From positions 62,001 to 126,000 of the forward strand of contig JADCGP010000003.1 in the NCBI GenBank assembly GCA_020248915.1: a stretch of DNA of 64,000 nucleotides, given 5' to 3'. The position numbers and the translations under genes were made by a program. Each line of letters opens with the position of its first letter. The stretch's first letter is position 1. Source of the DNA: Rubrivivax sp. Lineage in GTDB: Bacteria; Pseudomonadota; Gammaproteobacteria; Burkholderiales; Burkholderiaceae_C. Below are positions 34,735 through 44,741 of the stretch, piece by piece. Under the pieces are notes generated by a model, which ran no database searches, was not told where the DNA came from, and was given only the letters and a program-made list of their open reading frames with translations.

Positions 34735-36534
34735 ATGCTGCGCCGGCGCGAGCTGATCGGCGGCGTCGCGGCGCTGCCCGCGGCGGCGACGGGCAGCCGG
34801 CGGCCGGGCGCGGCCGGCGTGAAGGTGCTGCGCTACGCGCTGAACACCGCCGAGACGGGCTTCGACCCGCCGCGCGTGTCGGACCAGAGCTCGATCCGCG
34901 TGCTCGCCCACATCTTCGAGTCGCCGCTCACCTACGACGAGCTCGCGCGGCCGGTGCGGCTGGTGCCGCTGGTGGCGGCGGCGATGCCGGAGGTCGACGA
35001 CGACTTCCGCCGCTTCGTCTTCACGATCCGGCCCGGCATCTTCTTCGCCGACGACCCGGCCTTCGGCGGCCGGCCGCGCGAACTGGTGGCGGCCGACTTC
35101 GTCTACACGATCAAGCGCTTCTACGATCCGGCGCTGCGCAGCGAGTGGCTGTACCAGTGGGAGAACGCCGGCCTGCTGGGCCTGTCCGAGCTGCGCCGGC
35201 GCGTGCTGGCGAGCAAGGCGGCCTTCCCGTACGACGAGGAGGTGCCGGGGCTGCGCGCGCTCGACCGCCACCGCTTCGAGGTGCGGCTCGCGCGGCCCGC
35301 GCCGCGTCTGGCCGACCACTTCGCTAGCCGCACGCTGGCCGGCGCCGTGGCGCGCGAGGTGATCGAGCGCTACGCCGACGACCCGCAGGCGCACCCGGTG
35401 GGCACCGGGCCCTTCATGCTGAAGGAGTGGCGCCGCGCCTCGAGGATCGTGCTGGTGCGCAACCCGCGCTTCCGCGAGCAGCGCTTCGCGGGCCGACCGG
35501 CGCCGGACGACGCGCCGGCGCAGGCGGAGGCGCGCCGCCTGCAGGGGGCGCGCGCACCGCTGGTGGACCGCATCGAGCTCGACGTCGTCGAGGAGTCGCA
35601 GCCGCGCTGGCTCGCCTTCCTGAACGGCGAGCACGACGCGGTGGCCGTGCCCAGCGACCTGTCGGCGCTGGCCGTGCCCGACGGGCAGCTGGCGCCCTAC
35701 CTGGCCCGGCGCGGCATCCGCCACGAGCGCGAGGTGGCCTCGTCGGTGGCCCACACCTTCTTCAACTTCGACAACCCGGTCGTGGGGGGCTACGGCCCGG
35801 ACAAGGTCGCGCTGCGCCGCGCCATCGCGCTCGCCTACGACAGCGCCGAGGAGATCCGCGTCGCGCGCGGCGGGCAGGGCCTGCCCGCGCAGAGCATGAT
35901 CCCGCCCGACTGCTACGGGGCCGAACCGGCGCTGGCCACCGAGATGAGCCGCCCGAGCCCGGCGCGGGCCCGCGCCCTGCTCGAGATGCACGGCTACGTC
36001 GACCGCGACGGCGACGGCTTCCGCGAGACGCCCGCGGGCGAGCGGCTCGAGCTGCGCATCGCCTTCCCGCCCGACCAGCGCTCGCGTCGCATCAGCGAGC
36101 TGTGGCTCAAGCGCATGCGGGCGGTGGGCCTGCGCACGCGGTTCGAGGTGGCACCGTTCGGCGAGCTGATCCGGCGCTCGCTGGCCGGGCAGCTGATGAT
36201 GTGGGGCTTTTCGTGGCAGGGCGGGCCCGACGGCGACTTCTTCCTCGGCCTGGCCTACGGCCCCAATGCCGACCAGAGCAACGACGCGCGCTTCAGGCTC
36301 GCCGCGTTCGACCGCCTGTACGAGCGCCAGCGCGTGCTGCCCGACGGCCCCGAGCGGCTCGCGCTGATGCACCGGGCCACGCGCCTGATGCTGGCCTACG
36401 TGCCCTACATCGCGCACCTGCACGAGATCACGAACGATCTCGCGCACCCGCACGTCCGCGGCGCGCTGCGGCATCCCTTCAACCAGGACTGGTGGCGCTG
36501 GATCGACGTCGATCCCGGCGATCGGGCCGGGTGA
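34735..36534 (+). CDS. Family-5 extracellular solute-binding protein (paralogue 3 of 3)
   Basis: A 599-residue homologue of the two upstream genes (ETGFDPPRVSD, FADDPAFGGRPRELVAADFVYTIKRFYDP, HPVGTGPFMLKEWRR, SQPRWLAFLNGEHD). The N-terminus MLRRRELIGGVAAL is Tat-like. It is separated from paralogue 2 by 109 bp rather than overlapping it. Starts at 34735 or 34705 are possible; 34735 places the Arg-rich signal at the N-terminus. It lies in the same transcription unit as the others, by spacing and strand. Confidence 0.9.
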   Translation: MLRRRELIGGVAALPAAATGSRRPGAAGVKVLRYALNTAETGFDPPRVSDQSSIRVLAHIFESPLTYDELARPVRLVPLVAAAMPEVDDDFRRFVFTIRPGIFFADDPAFGGRPRELVAADFVYTIKRFYDPALRSEWLYQWENAGLLGLSELRRRVLASKAAFPYDEEVPGLRALDRHRFEVRLARPAPRLADHFASRTLAGAVAREVIERYADDPQAHPVGTGPFMLKEWRRASRIVLVRNPRFREQRFAGRPAPDDAPAQAEARRLQGARAPLVDRIELDVVEESQPRWLAFLNGEHDAVAVPSDLSALAVPDGQLAPYLARRGIRHEREVASSVAHTFFNFDNPVVGGYGPDKVALRRAIALAYDSAEEIRVARGGQGLPAQSMIPPDCYGAEPALATEMSRPSPARARALLEMHGYVDRDGDGFRETPAGERLELRIAFPPDQRSRRISELWLKRMRAVGLRTRFEVAPFGELIRRSLAGQLMMWGFSWQGGPDGDFFLGLAYGPNADQSNDARFRLAAFDRLYERQRVLPDGPERLALMHRATRLMLAYVPYIAHLHEITNDLAHPHVRGALRHPFNQDWWRWIDVDPGDRAG

Positions 36535-36629
36535 GAGGGTGGGATCCTGCCCGCCAAGGGTGGGCCTCGGCAGCCAGCACCGGGCGCGGCGTGCCGGGCG
36601 CGCAGCCGCGGACGGCGTCGGGCGCGTCG

Positions 36630-37865
36630 TCAGGTGCGGGCACGCCCGCCGGCAGCGGCCGGCGGCGAAGGTCCGACGTAGCGCGACTGCACCCACATCC
36701 GCCGCCCATGCTGGCGCTGCTCGACGGCCTGCGCCAGCATGCCGGCGCTGCGCGCCGCGTGCGCCAGCGTCAGGGCGGCGTGGCGCGGGGCGCGCAGCGC
36801 GCGGCGCAACGCGACGAGGCCGAAGTCCAGCGTCGGGTGCATCGCGCGGCCCTCGGGCGCGGCGGTCAGCCAGCCGGCGGCTGGCGAGCCGAGCGAGGTC
36901 GCGAGCTCCAGCAGCGCCGCCGCCCGCGGGTCGCCGCGCACGAACAGGTCGTGGTTGAACCCGGGCAGCGTCTCGCCGCGCGCGCGCCACGCCCCGGCCA
37001 CGCCCTCGAGGCTGCCGGCTTCCACGACCTCGTCGTACAGGGCCTCGACGGCCTCGAACTCGCCACCGCTCAGCCGGATGAAGCCGTAGCCCATGGTTGC
37101 CAGGAGACAGGCGCCGAGGCTCCCCTGCACCGACGCGAGCATGCGGCCCGACAGGCTCATCAGGTTGGTCATGATGTCGGTGCACAGCACCAGGCCCTGC
37201 CGCAGCGCCTCGCAGCCCTCGGGCCGCAGGGACCAGGCCTGGGCGACCTGCAGGTGCAGCGGCGCCACGCTCGGCGCGCGGGCCAGCCAGCAGGCGAAGG
37301 CCACCCGGAGGTGACGCCCGAGGGCCGCGGCCAGCGCGTCGCCCTCCAGGTCCGCGCCGCCGCCGAGCTGCGGCAGTGCGAGGCTCCACAGCGTCACCGC
37401 GCGCGCCACCGGGTCGGCTTCCTGCATGGATTCGGCCGTGCGGTGCCACAGCGCCGGCAGCTCGGGGACCGCTGCCATGAAGGCGGCTTCGGTGCTGGTG
37501 TTCCACAGCAGCGCAGCCGTCTCCTCGACGCTGGCGCGGCGTGACCACGCCACCAGAGGAACCCCCCGCACGACGAGTTCGCCGTCCACGACGCCGGTCA
37601 GCTCGGTGTCCACCAGCGGGTGGCCCTCGAACAGCGTGGCCGGCGGCGCTGCGGCGGCACGCCGGCGCGCGCGCGCGCCCTGCAGCAGCCGCTCGACCTC
37701 GAATGCGGAGTAGCGGCTGGATCGCGGCCGTGCCGGGTCGGCAATCGCGGTGAGCAGGCCACGGCTGGCATAGGCGTACAGCGTGGCCTTGCGCACGCCC
37801 AGGCGGGCCGCGGCCTCGTCGGCGCCGAGCAGCTCGCCGGTGGAACGGGGGGTGGACAGCGTCAC
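36630..37865 (-). CDS. HTH-citrate synthase-like fusion protein
   Basis: A 411-residue protein. Residues about 10-55 are a MerR/excisionase-type helix-turn-helix (LLGADEAAARLGVRKATLYAYASRGLL, then SSRYSAFEVERLLQG). The rest matches the citrate-synthase fold (RGVPLVAWSRRASVEETAALLW; GFNHDLFVRGDPRA). The expected catalytic histidines appear lost: HELN reads TDIMTN and PLHGG reads RLSGG, although GF-H survives. It may therefore be a CoA- or acid-sensing regulator rather than an enzyme. The start is taken as GTG 37865, after GAGAGG; no ATG exists in the folded part. Dyad operators lie directly upstream. Confidence 0.8.
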   Translation of the reverse strand: MTLSTPRSTGELLGADEAAARLGVRKATLYAYASRGLLTAIADPARPRSSRYSAFEVERLLQGARARRRAAAAPPATLFEGHPLVDTELTGVVDGELVVRGVPLVAWSRRASVEETAALLWNTSTEAAFMAAVPELPALWHRTAESMQEADPVARAVTLWSLALPQLGGGADLEGDALAAALGRHLRVAFACWLARAPSVAPLHLQVAQAWSLRPEGCEALRQGLVLCTDIMTNLMSLSGRMLASVQGSLGACLLATMGYGFIRLSGGEFEAVEALYDEVVEAGSLEGVAGAWRARGETLPGFNHDLFVRGDPRAAALLELATSLGSPAAGWLTAAPEGRAMHPTLDFGLVALRRALRAPRHAALTLAHAARSAGMLAQAVEQRQHGRRMWVQSRYVGPSPPAAAGGRART

Positions 37866-37872
37866 GGGCCTC

Positions 37873-37895
37873 TCAAGTTGATCGACTTGATCAAG
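37873..37895. promoter_or_regulatory. Overlapping dyad operator upstream of the HTH-citrate synthase gene
   Basis: Two palindromes overlap. TCAAGT-TGATCG-ACTTGA (37873-37890) has perfect 6-bp arms, and CTTGATCAAG (37886-37895) is perfect. They sit 8-30 bp upstream of the GTG start in the 161-bp region shared with the TonB receptor gene. A MerR-like HTH protein binding here could autoregulate and control the receptor. The symmetry is seen; the function is inferred. Confidence 0.6.
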
Positions 37896-38026
37896 ATTGA
37901 CGATTGTGCCCAGGGTGGGTGCAATCCGGGCCGGTGTCCAGCGCCGGGGCGGCGTCGCTGCCCCGGCACGGCGGACGCCTCGCCTGCCGCTCCATCGCAT
38001 CGACATCCGCCCGAGTCGAGACCCTG

Positions 38027-40261
38027 ATGACCGCGCCACCGCCCACCCGCCGTGCCGCCACCCGCCTGCGCTGGCCACGACGCATCGCACCGGGCGTGCA
38101 GGCGCTGTCGCTGCTGGCTGCGGGAACTGCCGCGGCAGCCGACGGGGCGCCGCCGGCGCCCGACCAACGCGTCGAGATCCGCTCGAACGCCGCCGACCAG
38201 CGCCGTGCGGACGTGGCCGGACGCCAGGTGGTGGGTCGCGCGGAGCTGCTGCGGCACGGCGACGCGCGCCTGGCCGACGCGCTGCAGCGCGTGCCCGGCA
38301 TCACGGTGGACAACCGCGGCCAGGGCACCGAACTCAAGCTGGGCGGGCTGGGAGGGGGCTACACGCAGGTGCTGCTCAACGGCGAGCCGCTGCCCCGCGG
38401 CACGAGCCTCGACAGCATCGCGCTGGACAGCATCGAGCGGGTGGAGATCGTCCGCGGCTCCACGGTTCAGTCGTCCCAGGCCATCGCCGGCAGCATCAAT
38501 CTCGTCACGCGCCGGCCGGCCGCGGCGACGACGCGCGAGGCCAAGCTGCAGGCCGCCAGCCAGTGGGGCCGCCCGCAGGCGTCCGCGTCGCTCAACCTGG
38601 GTGGCGGCGCGGGCGCGACGACCTGGGGTGTCGGGTTGGTTCTGAGCCACGAGAACCAGCTCTGGCCGGCCAGCTTCGTGCAGGAACGGCTCGAGGGCTC
38701 CGACGAAACCCCGACCCAGCGCGCCCGGACCGACAAGCGCGAGCGCGACCGCACCGAGGCGGTCAGCCTGAACCCGCGCCTGGCCTGGAAGCACGACGAG
38801 GACGACGGCGGCCGCTGGCAGCTGAGCACCGATCACAGCCTGCGCCATGCGGTCTCCCGCGGCGGCGTGGCCGACCGGCGCGAACCCCTTTCCGGGCCGC
38901 CGCCGGCCCAGCAGCACAGCGACATGACGCTCGACTACCGGCGCCTGTTCTGGCGCGGCCGGGCGCAGGCCCTGCGCCGCAACGCCGACGGCGCGCAGAC
39001 CGAGGCGCGCCTGAACATCACGCACGCCAGCCGCGACCAGCGCGCGCGCGTTCTCGGCTACGACTTCGCGTCGCGGCTGGTGCAGGACACGTCGGTGGAC
39101 GGGCTGGCGATCGACCAGTCGGCGGTGTTCCAGCTCAACCACCAGCGCCCGCTGGGCGCGACGCACCGGCTGGACATGGGCGTGGAGTGGGAGCGCGCAC
39201 GCCGCCGCGAGGACCGGGTGCAGATCGAGCAGAGCCTGCCGTTCGGGCTGCCGCCGCAGAACCTGGACGAGCGCTACGACGCCCGCGTGCAGCGCCGGGC
39301 GCTGTACCTGCAGGACGAGTGGTCGCCGCGGGATGCGACGGCGTTGCAGCTCGGCGTACGCGTCGAGCAGCTGGTCACCGACAGCCAGGGCAACGTCTTC
39401 GACCGCGTGCGACAGGCGCAGCGCCTCGTCGGTCCGGTGCTGCGGCTGTCGATGCGACCAGGTGCCGGCGCCGGCACGTTCAAGCTCGGTCTGTCGCGCG
39501 GGTTCAAGCTCCCCGCCCCGCGCGACGTCATGCCGCGCCGCTACGTGCCGATCGAGGTCTCGCCCACCTCGCCGGCGCAGGTTGGCAACCCGGACCTGCG
39601 GCCCGAGCGCGCCTGGAGCCTGGACGGCAGCTGGCAGGACCGGTGGTCGGCACTCGGCGCCGAGCTGGTGCTGTCGGCGGCGCTGCGGCGCATCGACGAC
39701 GTGATGCTCGACCAGCTCAGCGCGCAGCCCGGGGTGCCCAACGCGCCGTGGCTGCTGCAGCGCTTCAACGGCGGCCGGGCCTGGAGCGCCGCGCTCGAGG
39801 CCGAGCTGCGAGGGCAGGCGCCGCATGCGCTGGTGGCCGGCGCGCCCTTGCGCTGGCAAGCCAGCCTGTCGCTGATGCGCTCCCGGCTGGACGACGTGGC
39901 CGGTGCCCGGCCGGCCCTGCCCGGGCAAGCGCCCTGGCAGGTCAAGCTCGACCTGACCCAGCGCCTGGCCGCCGGGTGGACGGCGCAGCTGGGGCTCGAG
40001 GCGCGCGGCGCGGCGCTGGCCGACCTGCCCAGCAGCCGGCGCGTCGAGGGCCTGGCACGGCGCAGCCTCAGCGCAGGTCTGTCCTGGCAGCCGCAACCGC
40101 GGCAGACCTGGCGCCTGTCGGTCGTGCAGCTGGCGGCCACGGACGATGTCGATGTCAAGTCGGTGCGCGTGCTCGAGGCCGGAACGCCGGCGCTCTACCG
40201 GGCGCGCGAGGCCTGGCTGCGCGAGCCGGTGTGGCGCCTGGGGCTGGACTGCGCGTTCTGA
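38027..40261 (+). CDS. TonB-dependent outer-membrane receptor
   Basis: A 744-residue receptor. A signal peptide (about residues 1-38, ending AAGTAAAADG) precedes the plug domain (LADALQRVPGITVDNRGQGTE, SIERVEIVRGSTVQSSQAIAGSINLVTRR) and a 22-strand barrel (VWRLGLDCAF at the end, with terminal Phe). It would import siderophores, cobalamin or another scarce ligand with TonB energy. No transport partner genes are adjacent. It is divergent from the HTH-citrate synthase gene, a plausible regulator, which hints at an iron or citrate-type ligand but does not prove it. An ATG at 37904 adds non-signal sequence. Confidence 0.88.
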   Translation: MTAPPPTRRAATRLRWPRRIAPGVQALSLLAAGTAAAADGAPPAPDQRVEIRSNAADQRRADVAGRQVVGRAELLRHGDARLADALQRVPGITVDNRGQGTELKLGGLGGGYTQVLLNGEPLPRGTSLDSIALDSIERVEIVRGSTVQSSQAIAGSINLVTRRPAAATTREAKLQAASQWGRPQASASLNLGGGAGATTWGVGLVLSHENQLWPASFVQERLEGSDETPTQRARTDKRERDRTEAVSLNPRLAWKHDEDDGGRWQLSTDHSLRHAVSRGGVADRREPLSGPPPAQQHSDMTLDYRRLFWRGRAQALRRNADGAQTEARLNITHASRDQRARVLGYDFASRLVQDTSVDGLAIDQSAVFQLNHQRPLGATHRLDMGVEWERARRREDRVQIEQSLPFGLPPQNLDERYDARVQRRALYLQDEWSPRDATALQLGVRVEQLVTDSQGNVFDRVRQAQRLVGPVLRLSMRPGAGAGTFKLGLSRGFKLPAPRDVMPRRYVPIEVSPTSPAQVGNPDLRPERAWSLDGSWQDRWSALGAELVLSAALRRIDDVMLDQLSAQPGVPNAPWLLQRFNGGRAWSAALEAELRGQAPHALVAGAPLRWQASLSLMRSRLDDVAGARPALPGQAPWQVKLDLTQRLAAGWTAQLGLEARGAALADLPSSRRVEGLARRSLSAGLSWQPQPRQTWRLSVVQLAATDDVDVKSVRVLEAGTPALYRAREAWLREPVWRLGLDCAF

Positions 40262-40270
40262 GCACGCGCG

Positions 40271-42241
40271 CTACGCCGCCGGGCCGGCCGCGCGCCGCGC
40301 CGCGAACGCCACGTACCAGTCGACGCAGTCGGCGTTGGCCATCGCGTCGCGGTTGAGCACCTTCTCCGGCGCGGCGCCAAGCAGCAGCTTCTTCACGGGC
40401 AGTTCCATCTTCTTTCCCGACAGCGTGCGCGGCACGGCCGCGACCTGGTGGATGTCGCTCGGCACATGGCGCGGCGACAGCGCCTCGCGGATGGCCCGGC
40501 GGATGCGCGCGTCCAGCGCGGCGTCGAGCACGAGACCCTCGCGCAGCACCACGAACAGCGGCATCCAGCTCTCGCGGCCAAGCATCTCGAGGTCGACGAC
40601 CAGGCTGTCCACGACCTCGGGCAGCGCCTCCACCGCGCGGTAGAGCTCGGCGGTGCCCATGCGCACGCCATGGCGGTTGATCGTGGCGTCGCTGCGGCCG
40701 TAGATGACGGCGCCGCCCTCGGGGGTGATGCGGATCCAGTCGCCGTGGCGCCAGACGCCCGGGAACATCTCGAAGTAGCTCTCGCGGTAGCGCGCGTCGC
40801 CCGGATCGTTCCAGAAGCGGAGCGGCATCGACGGCATCGGCCTGGTGCAGACCAGCTCGCCCACCTCGTCCACCAGCGGCCTGCCGTCCTCGCTCCAGGC
40901 CTCGACGGCGGCCCCGAGCCAGCGGCACTGCATCACCCCGCGGCGCTGCGGCAGCAACACGTTGCCGCCGACGAAGGCACCGGCGAAGTCGGTGCCGCCG
41001 CTGATGGCGTCGATCCAGACCGGCCCGCCGTCGACCGGGGGACAGCGCTGCCAGATCCAGTCGTGGCACTCCTCCGACAGCGGGGAGCCGGTGGAGCCGA
41101 CGGCGCGCAGCGCCGACAGGTCGGCTGCCTGGGCCGGATGCACGTCCGCCTTCAGGCAACTGGCGAAGAACGCCGCACCCGCGCCGAAGAACGTGCATCG
41201 CGCGAGCCCGGCGAAGCGCCAGAGCGTGGTCCAGTCGGGTGCCGCCGCCGGGCCGCCCGGATTGCCATCGAAGACGCAGATCGTCGTGCCCGCCAGCAGC
41301 CCGGCGAGCTGCGCGTTCCACATGATCCAGCCCGTGCTGCTGAACCAGTGGAAGCGGTCTGCGGTCTCGACGGTGGGGCCGAGGTCGTTGTGCAGCGTGC
41401 CCTTCAGGAACTCGACCAGGATGCCACCCTGGCCATGCACGATGGGCTTGGGCAGCCCGGTGGTGCCGGACGAGTAGACGATCCAAAGCGGGTGGTCGAA
41501 GGGCAGCCAGCGCGGCTCCAGCGGGGCGCCCGGCAAGGGGTCGTCCGCACCGGCCAGCAGCGCGTCGATGCGCTCGCCGCGGATCGCGTGCCGCACGGTG
41601 GGCAGCTGGGCGAGCAGGGCATCGACGTGGGCGCGCCGGTCGTGGTGCCGCCCGGCCCAGGTGTAGCCGTCGCAGGCCAGCAGCACCTTGGGTTCGATCT
41701 GGCGGAAGCGGTCGAGCACCGCCACCGGGCCCATGTCGGGCGAGCAGATGCTCCAGATCGCGCCCAGGCTGGCCACGGCGAGGAACACCGCCACCGTCTG
41801 CGGCGTGTTGGGCAGCACGGCGACGACGCGATCGCCCGGCTCGACACCCAGACGCTGCAAGGCGCGCGCTAAGGCGGCGACCTGGGCCCGCAGCCCCGGC
41901 CAGGAGACCTCGCGCAGCCCGCCGCGCGCGAGCAGTTCCTCGTCGGCAAAGACGATGGCCGGGTGGCCGGCGGCGTGTGCGGCGTCGGCGTGGCGGAACA
42001 CCTGATGCGCGAAGTTGACCTGCGCGCCCTCGAACCAGCGCGCGCCGGGCATCACCTCGCGGTCGAGCACGCACTCGTGCGGCGTGGGCGACTGGATGTC
42101 GAAGTGATCCCAGATCGACTGCCAGAACGCCGGCAGGTCATCGACCGACCAGCGCCAGAGCGTGTCGTAGTCGGGGAAGGACAGGCCGCGCTGCGCCTGC
42201 AGCCAGCGCTGGTAGTGCAGCAGACGGGGGGTGGGGCGCAT
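40271..42241 (-). CDS. aacS: Acetoacetyl-CoA synthetase (acetoacetate-CoA ligase)
   Basis: A 656-residue acyl-adenylate enzyme. The AacS-specific N-terminus ([29 protein letters not shown]) precedes the ATP loop [17 protein letters not shown] near residue 260 and [20 protein letters not shown]. The catalytic lysine region is near the end ([16 protein letters not shown]). It activates acetoacetate and links to ketone-body or polyhydroxybutyrate metabolism. Normal length for the family. Convergent with the TonB receptor, with only 9 bp between the two stops. Confidence 0.93.
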   Translation of the reverse strand: MRPTPRLLHYQRWLQAQRGLSFPDYDTLWRWSVDDLPAFWQSIWDHFDIQSPTPHECVLDREVMPGARWFEGAQVNFAHQVFRHADAAHAAGHPAIVFADEELLARGGLREVSWPGLRAQVAALARALQRLGVEPGDRVVAVLPNTPQTVAVFLAVASLGAIWSICSPDMGPVAVLDRFRQIEPKVLLACDGYTWAGRHHDRRAHVDALLAQLPTVRHAIRGERIDALLAGADDPLPGAPLEPRWLPFDHPLWIVYSSGTTGLPKPIVHGQGGILVEFLKGTLHNDLGPTVETADRFHWFSSTGWIMWNAQLAGLLAGTTICVFDGNPGGPAAAPDWTTLWRFAGLARCTFFGAGAAFFASCLKADVHPAQAADLSALRAVGSTGSPLSEECHDWIWQRCPPVDGGPVWIDAISGGTDFAGAFVGGNVLLPQRRGVMQCRWLGAAVEAWSEDGRPLVDEVGELVCTRPMPSMPLRFWNDPGDARYRESYFEMFPGVWRHGDWIRITPEGGAVIYGRSDATINRHGVRMGTAELYRAVEALPEVVDSLVVDLEMLGRESWMPLFVVLREGLVLDAALDARIRRAIREALSPRHVPSDIHQVAAVPRTLSGKKMELPVKKLLLGAAPEKVLNRDAMANADCVDWYVAFAARRAAGPAA

Positions 42242-42350
42242 GCCCGATGGTAGCGACTGCAGGGGTCTGCAACGACGTGCCGCCCATCGGGTGGCGGCGT
42301 GCGCTCAGGGCGCCAGGGCCCCTCTGCGCAGGGGTTCCCCTGTGCCGGCG

Positions 42351-42785
42351 TCAGGCCGAGGCGGCCAGCGCGGCGATCGCCGCCGCCGGCAGCGCGCCGC
42401 TGTGGCGGGCCGTCTCCCGGCCGCGCTCGAGCCGCACCAGCGTCGGGATGCTGCGGATGCCGAACCGCGCCGCCAGTGCGGGGTTGGCGTCGATGTCGAC
42501 CTTGACGAACAGCGCGCGGCCCGCGAGCTGTCGCCCGGCCTGCGCGAAGGCCGGCGCCATCGCCCGGCACGGGCCGCACCAGGCGGCCCAGAAGTCCACC
42601 AGCACCGGCTGCCTCGTCGCGCCGACGAAGGCGTCGAACTCGGCCTCGCCGAGCTCGAGCGGCGTGCCGTCCAGCAACTCGGCGCCGCAGCGGCCGCAGA
42701 CCGGCTGGTCGTCGACCCGGGTGGCGGGCAGGCGGTTGGTGGCGCCGCAACCGGGGCAGCGCACGTGCACGCGAACGTCGTCCAT
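42351..42785 (-). CDS. trxC: Thioredoxin 2 (zinc-containing)
   Basis: A 144-residue thioredoxin. The N-terminal zinc module has Cys10/Cys13 (CPGC) and Cys30/Cys33 (CGRC). The redox site is WCGPC at Cys69/Cys72, with the cis-Pro in RSIPTLVRL. This is the TrxC form, usually induced by oxidative stress. It stands alone, with about 110 bp to aacS and 217 bp to the divergent ampG-like gene. Confidence 0.93.
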   Translation of the reverse strand: MDDVRVHVRCPGCGATNRLPATRVDDQPVCGRCGAELLDGTPLELGEAEFDAFVGATRQPVLVDFWAAWCGPCRAMAPAFAQAGRQLAGRALFVKVDIDANPALAARFGIRSIPTLVRLERGRETARHSGALPAAAIAALAASA

Positions 42786-43002
42786 CGCCGGATGATGGGG
42801 CCGCGCGCAGCCCCTTCAAGCGCGGCCGCCCGGGCCGGCACCGGGCCTGGGTCGCGGCGCCCGGCCGCTGACAGCCCGCGAGCGCGGGTACGATGCCCGC
42901 GCTCGCGCCGCAAGACCCTGCGCACTTCACGGTCCGCACGAGCCGTACGAGACGCACGACCCGCACCAGGCGCCCGCGCCGCCTGTCCCGCCCGCACCGC
43001 CC

Positions 43003-44628
43003 ATGAACGCCCCCGATCCAGCCACCGCGTCCGGCACGGCCGCGCCCCCGGCCCGCCGGCTGCCGACGCTGCCGGCGCTGTGGCGGCTGCTGGTCGTCAC
43101 CGTGCTGGGCTTCGCCAGCGGCCTGCCGCTGGCGCTCACGGGCCAGGCGATGCAGGCGTGGCTGACGGTCGAGGGCCTGGACCTGGCGACGATCGGCTTC
43201 CTCAGCCTGGTCGGCCTGCCCTACACGTTCAAGTTCCTGTGGGCGCCGCTGATGGACCGCTTCGAGCTGCCGTGGCTCGGGCGGCGGCGCGGCTGGCTGG
43301 TGCTGACCCAGCTGGCGCTGGCCGGCGTGCTGCTGGCGCTGGCGGCCACCTCGCCCAAAGATGCGATCCGCGTCTTCGCGCTGCTGGCGGTGCTGGTGGC
43401 CTTCGTGTCGGCCTCGCAGGACGTGGTGGTGGACGCGTACCGCACCGAGCTGCTGGGGCCGGCCGAGCGCGGCCTCGGCGCCTCGCTCGGGGTGATGGGC
43501 TACCGGCTGGCGATGATCCTGTCGGGCGGCATCGCGCTGATCTGGACCGACGCCGCGCAGGGCGGAGGCTGGGCATGGCCCGAGGTCTACCGCCTGATGG
43601 CCGGCCTGATGCTGGTGGCGGCGCTCTTCTCCGCCTTCGCGCTGCCGCGGCTGCCGGCGGCAGCGCGGCCGACCAGCGCCGCGCGCCACGACCTGGTCGG
43701 CTTCGCCGCCGTGCTGGCCGCGGTGGCCGTCGGGGTGGTGCTGACCGACCGCTTCGGCCCGCCGGTGGCCGGCGCGCTGGTCGGCCCGCTGCTCGAGGGC
43801 AGCACGTTGCCCGAGGCCCTGCGCAAGCGCTGGATCGACCTGGCGACGCTGCTGCTGGGCATCGCCTTCACGCTGCCGCTGGCGGCCTGGGCGGCGCGCC
43901 GGGCGCGTTTCGAGACCCTGCTCGCCGGCCTGGGCAGCTACTTCGCGACGCCCGGCGCAGCCGGCTTCCTGGTCTTCATCGTGCTCTACAAGCTCGGCGA
44001 CGCGTTCGCCGGCAGCCTGCTGACACCCTTCCTGCTCAAGAGCATGGCCTACACGTCGGCCGAGGTCGGGGTCGTGAACAAGGTGCTCGGGCTGTGGCTG
44101 ACGATCGGCGGCGCGCTGGTGGGCGGGGTGCTGATGCTCAAGCTCGGGCTGTGGCGCGCGCTGATGGTCTTCGGCCTGCTGCAGCTCGTCTCCAACCTCG
44201 GCTTCTGGTGGCTGGCGACGCTGGGTCCGGAAGGCAAGGGCGTGCTGCCCGGCACGGTGATCCCCGCCTTCGACTGGGGCTTCGTCCGGCTCGCCGCGCC
44301 GACGCCGGTGGACGGCGGGCTGCTGATGGTCGTGGCATTCGAGAACATCTCCGGCGGCATGGGCACCGCCGCCTTCGTCGCGTTCCTGATGAGCCTGTGC
44401 AACCAGCGCTTCACCGCGACGCAGTTCGCGCTGCTGTCGGCCTTCGCGTCGGTGGGGCGGGTCTGGGTCGGGCCGCTGGCGGGTGTGCTGGCGCAGACCA
44501 TCGGCTGGCCCGCCTTCTTCGTGCTCAGCACCGTGCTGGCGGTGCCGGCGCTGGTGCTGCTGTGGTGGCTGCGCGCCAGCGTGCGCGCTCTGGAGGCCCC
44601 CGCGCGGGCTCCGGCCGCCGACGACTGA
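43003..44628 (+). CDS. AmpG-family muropeptide MFS transporter
   Basis: A 541-residue MFS protein with fourteen or so hydrophobic segments. GFASGLPLALTGQAMQAWL, SLVGLPYTFKFLWAPLMDRF and ASQDVVVDAYRTELL are strong AmpG motifs. AmpG imports anhydromuropeptides from the periplasm for cell-wall recycling. An extended segment of about 80 residues between the halves, and PGTVIPAFDWGFVRLAAP near 425, are typical of the longer betaproteobacterial forms. The gap 42786-43002 before it holds no recognisable feature beyond GC-rich degenerate repeats. Confidence 0.88.
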   Translation: MNAPDPATASGTAAPPARRLPTLPALWRLLVVTVLGFASGLPLALTGQAMQAWLTVEGLDLATIGFLSLVGLPYTFKFLWAPLMDRFELPWLGRRRGWLVLTQLALAGVLLALAATSPKDAIRVFALLAVLVAFVSASQDVVVDAYRTELLGPAERGLGASLGVMGYRLAMILSGGIALIWTDAAQGGGWAWPEVYRLMAGLMLVAALFSAFALPRLPAAARPTSAARHDLVGFAAVLAAVAVGVVLTDRFGPPVAGALVGPLLEGSTLPEALRKRWIDLATLLLGIAFTLPLAAWAARRARFETLLAGLGSYFATPGAAGFLVFIVLYKLGDAFAGSLLTPFLLKSMAYTSAEVGVVNKVLGLWLTIGGALVGGVLMLKLGLWRALMVFGLLQLVSNLGFWWLATLGPEGKGVLPGTVIPAFDWGFVRLAAPTPVDGGLLMVVAFENISGGMGTAAFVAFLMSLCNQRFTATQFALLSAFASVGRVWVGPLAGVLAQTIGWPAFFVLSTVLAVPALVLLWWLRASVRALEAPARAPAADD

Positions 44629-44741
44629 GGGGGAGAGCGGCGCGGCAGGCCGGCCGGTGCGCCGGGCTGCGGCCGCGGGCGGTGCACCGCCCGCGCCCCG
44701 GCGACGTTGGGAATTCCTAGAATGACCCAAGATCGCACCCG

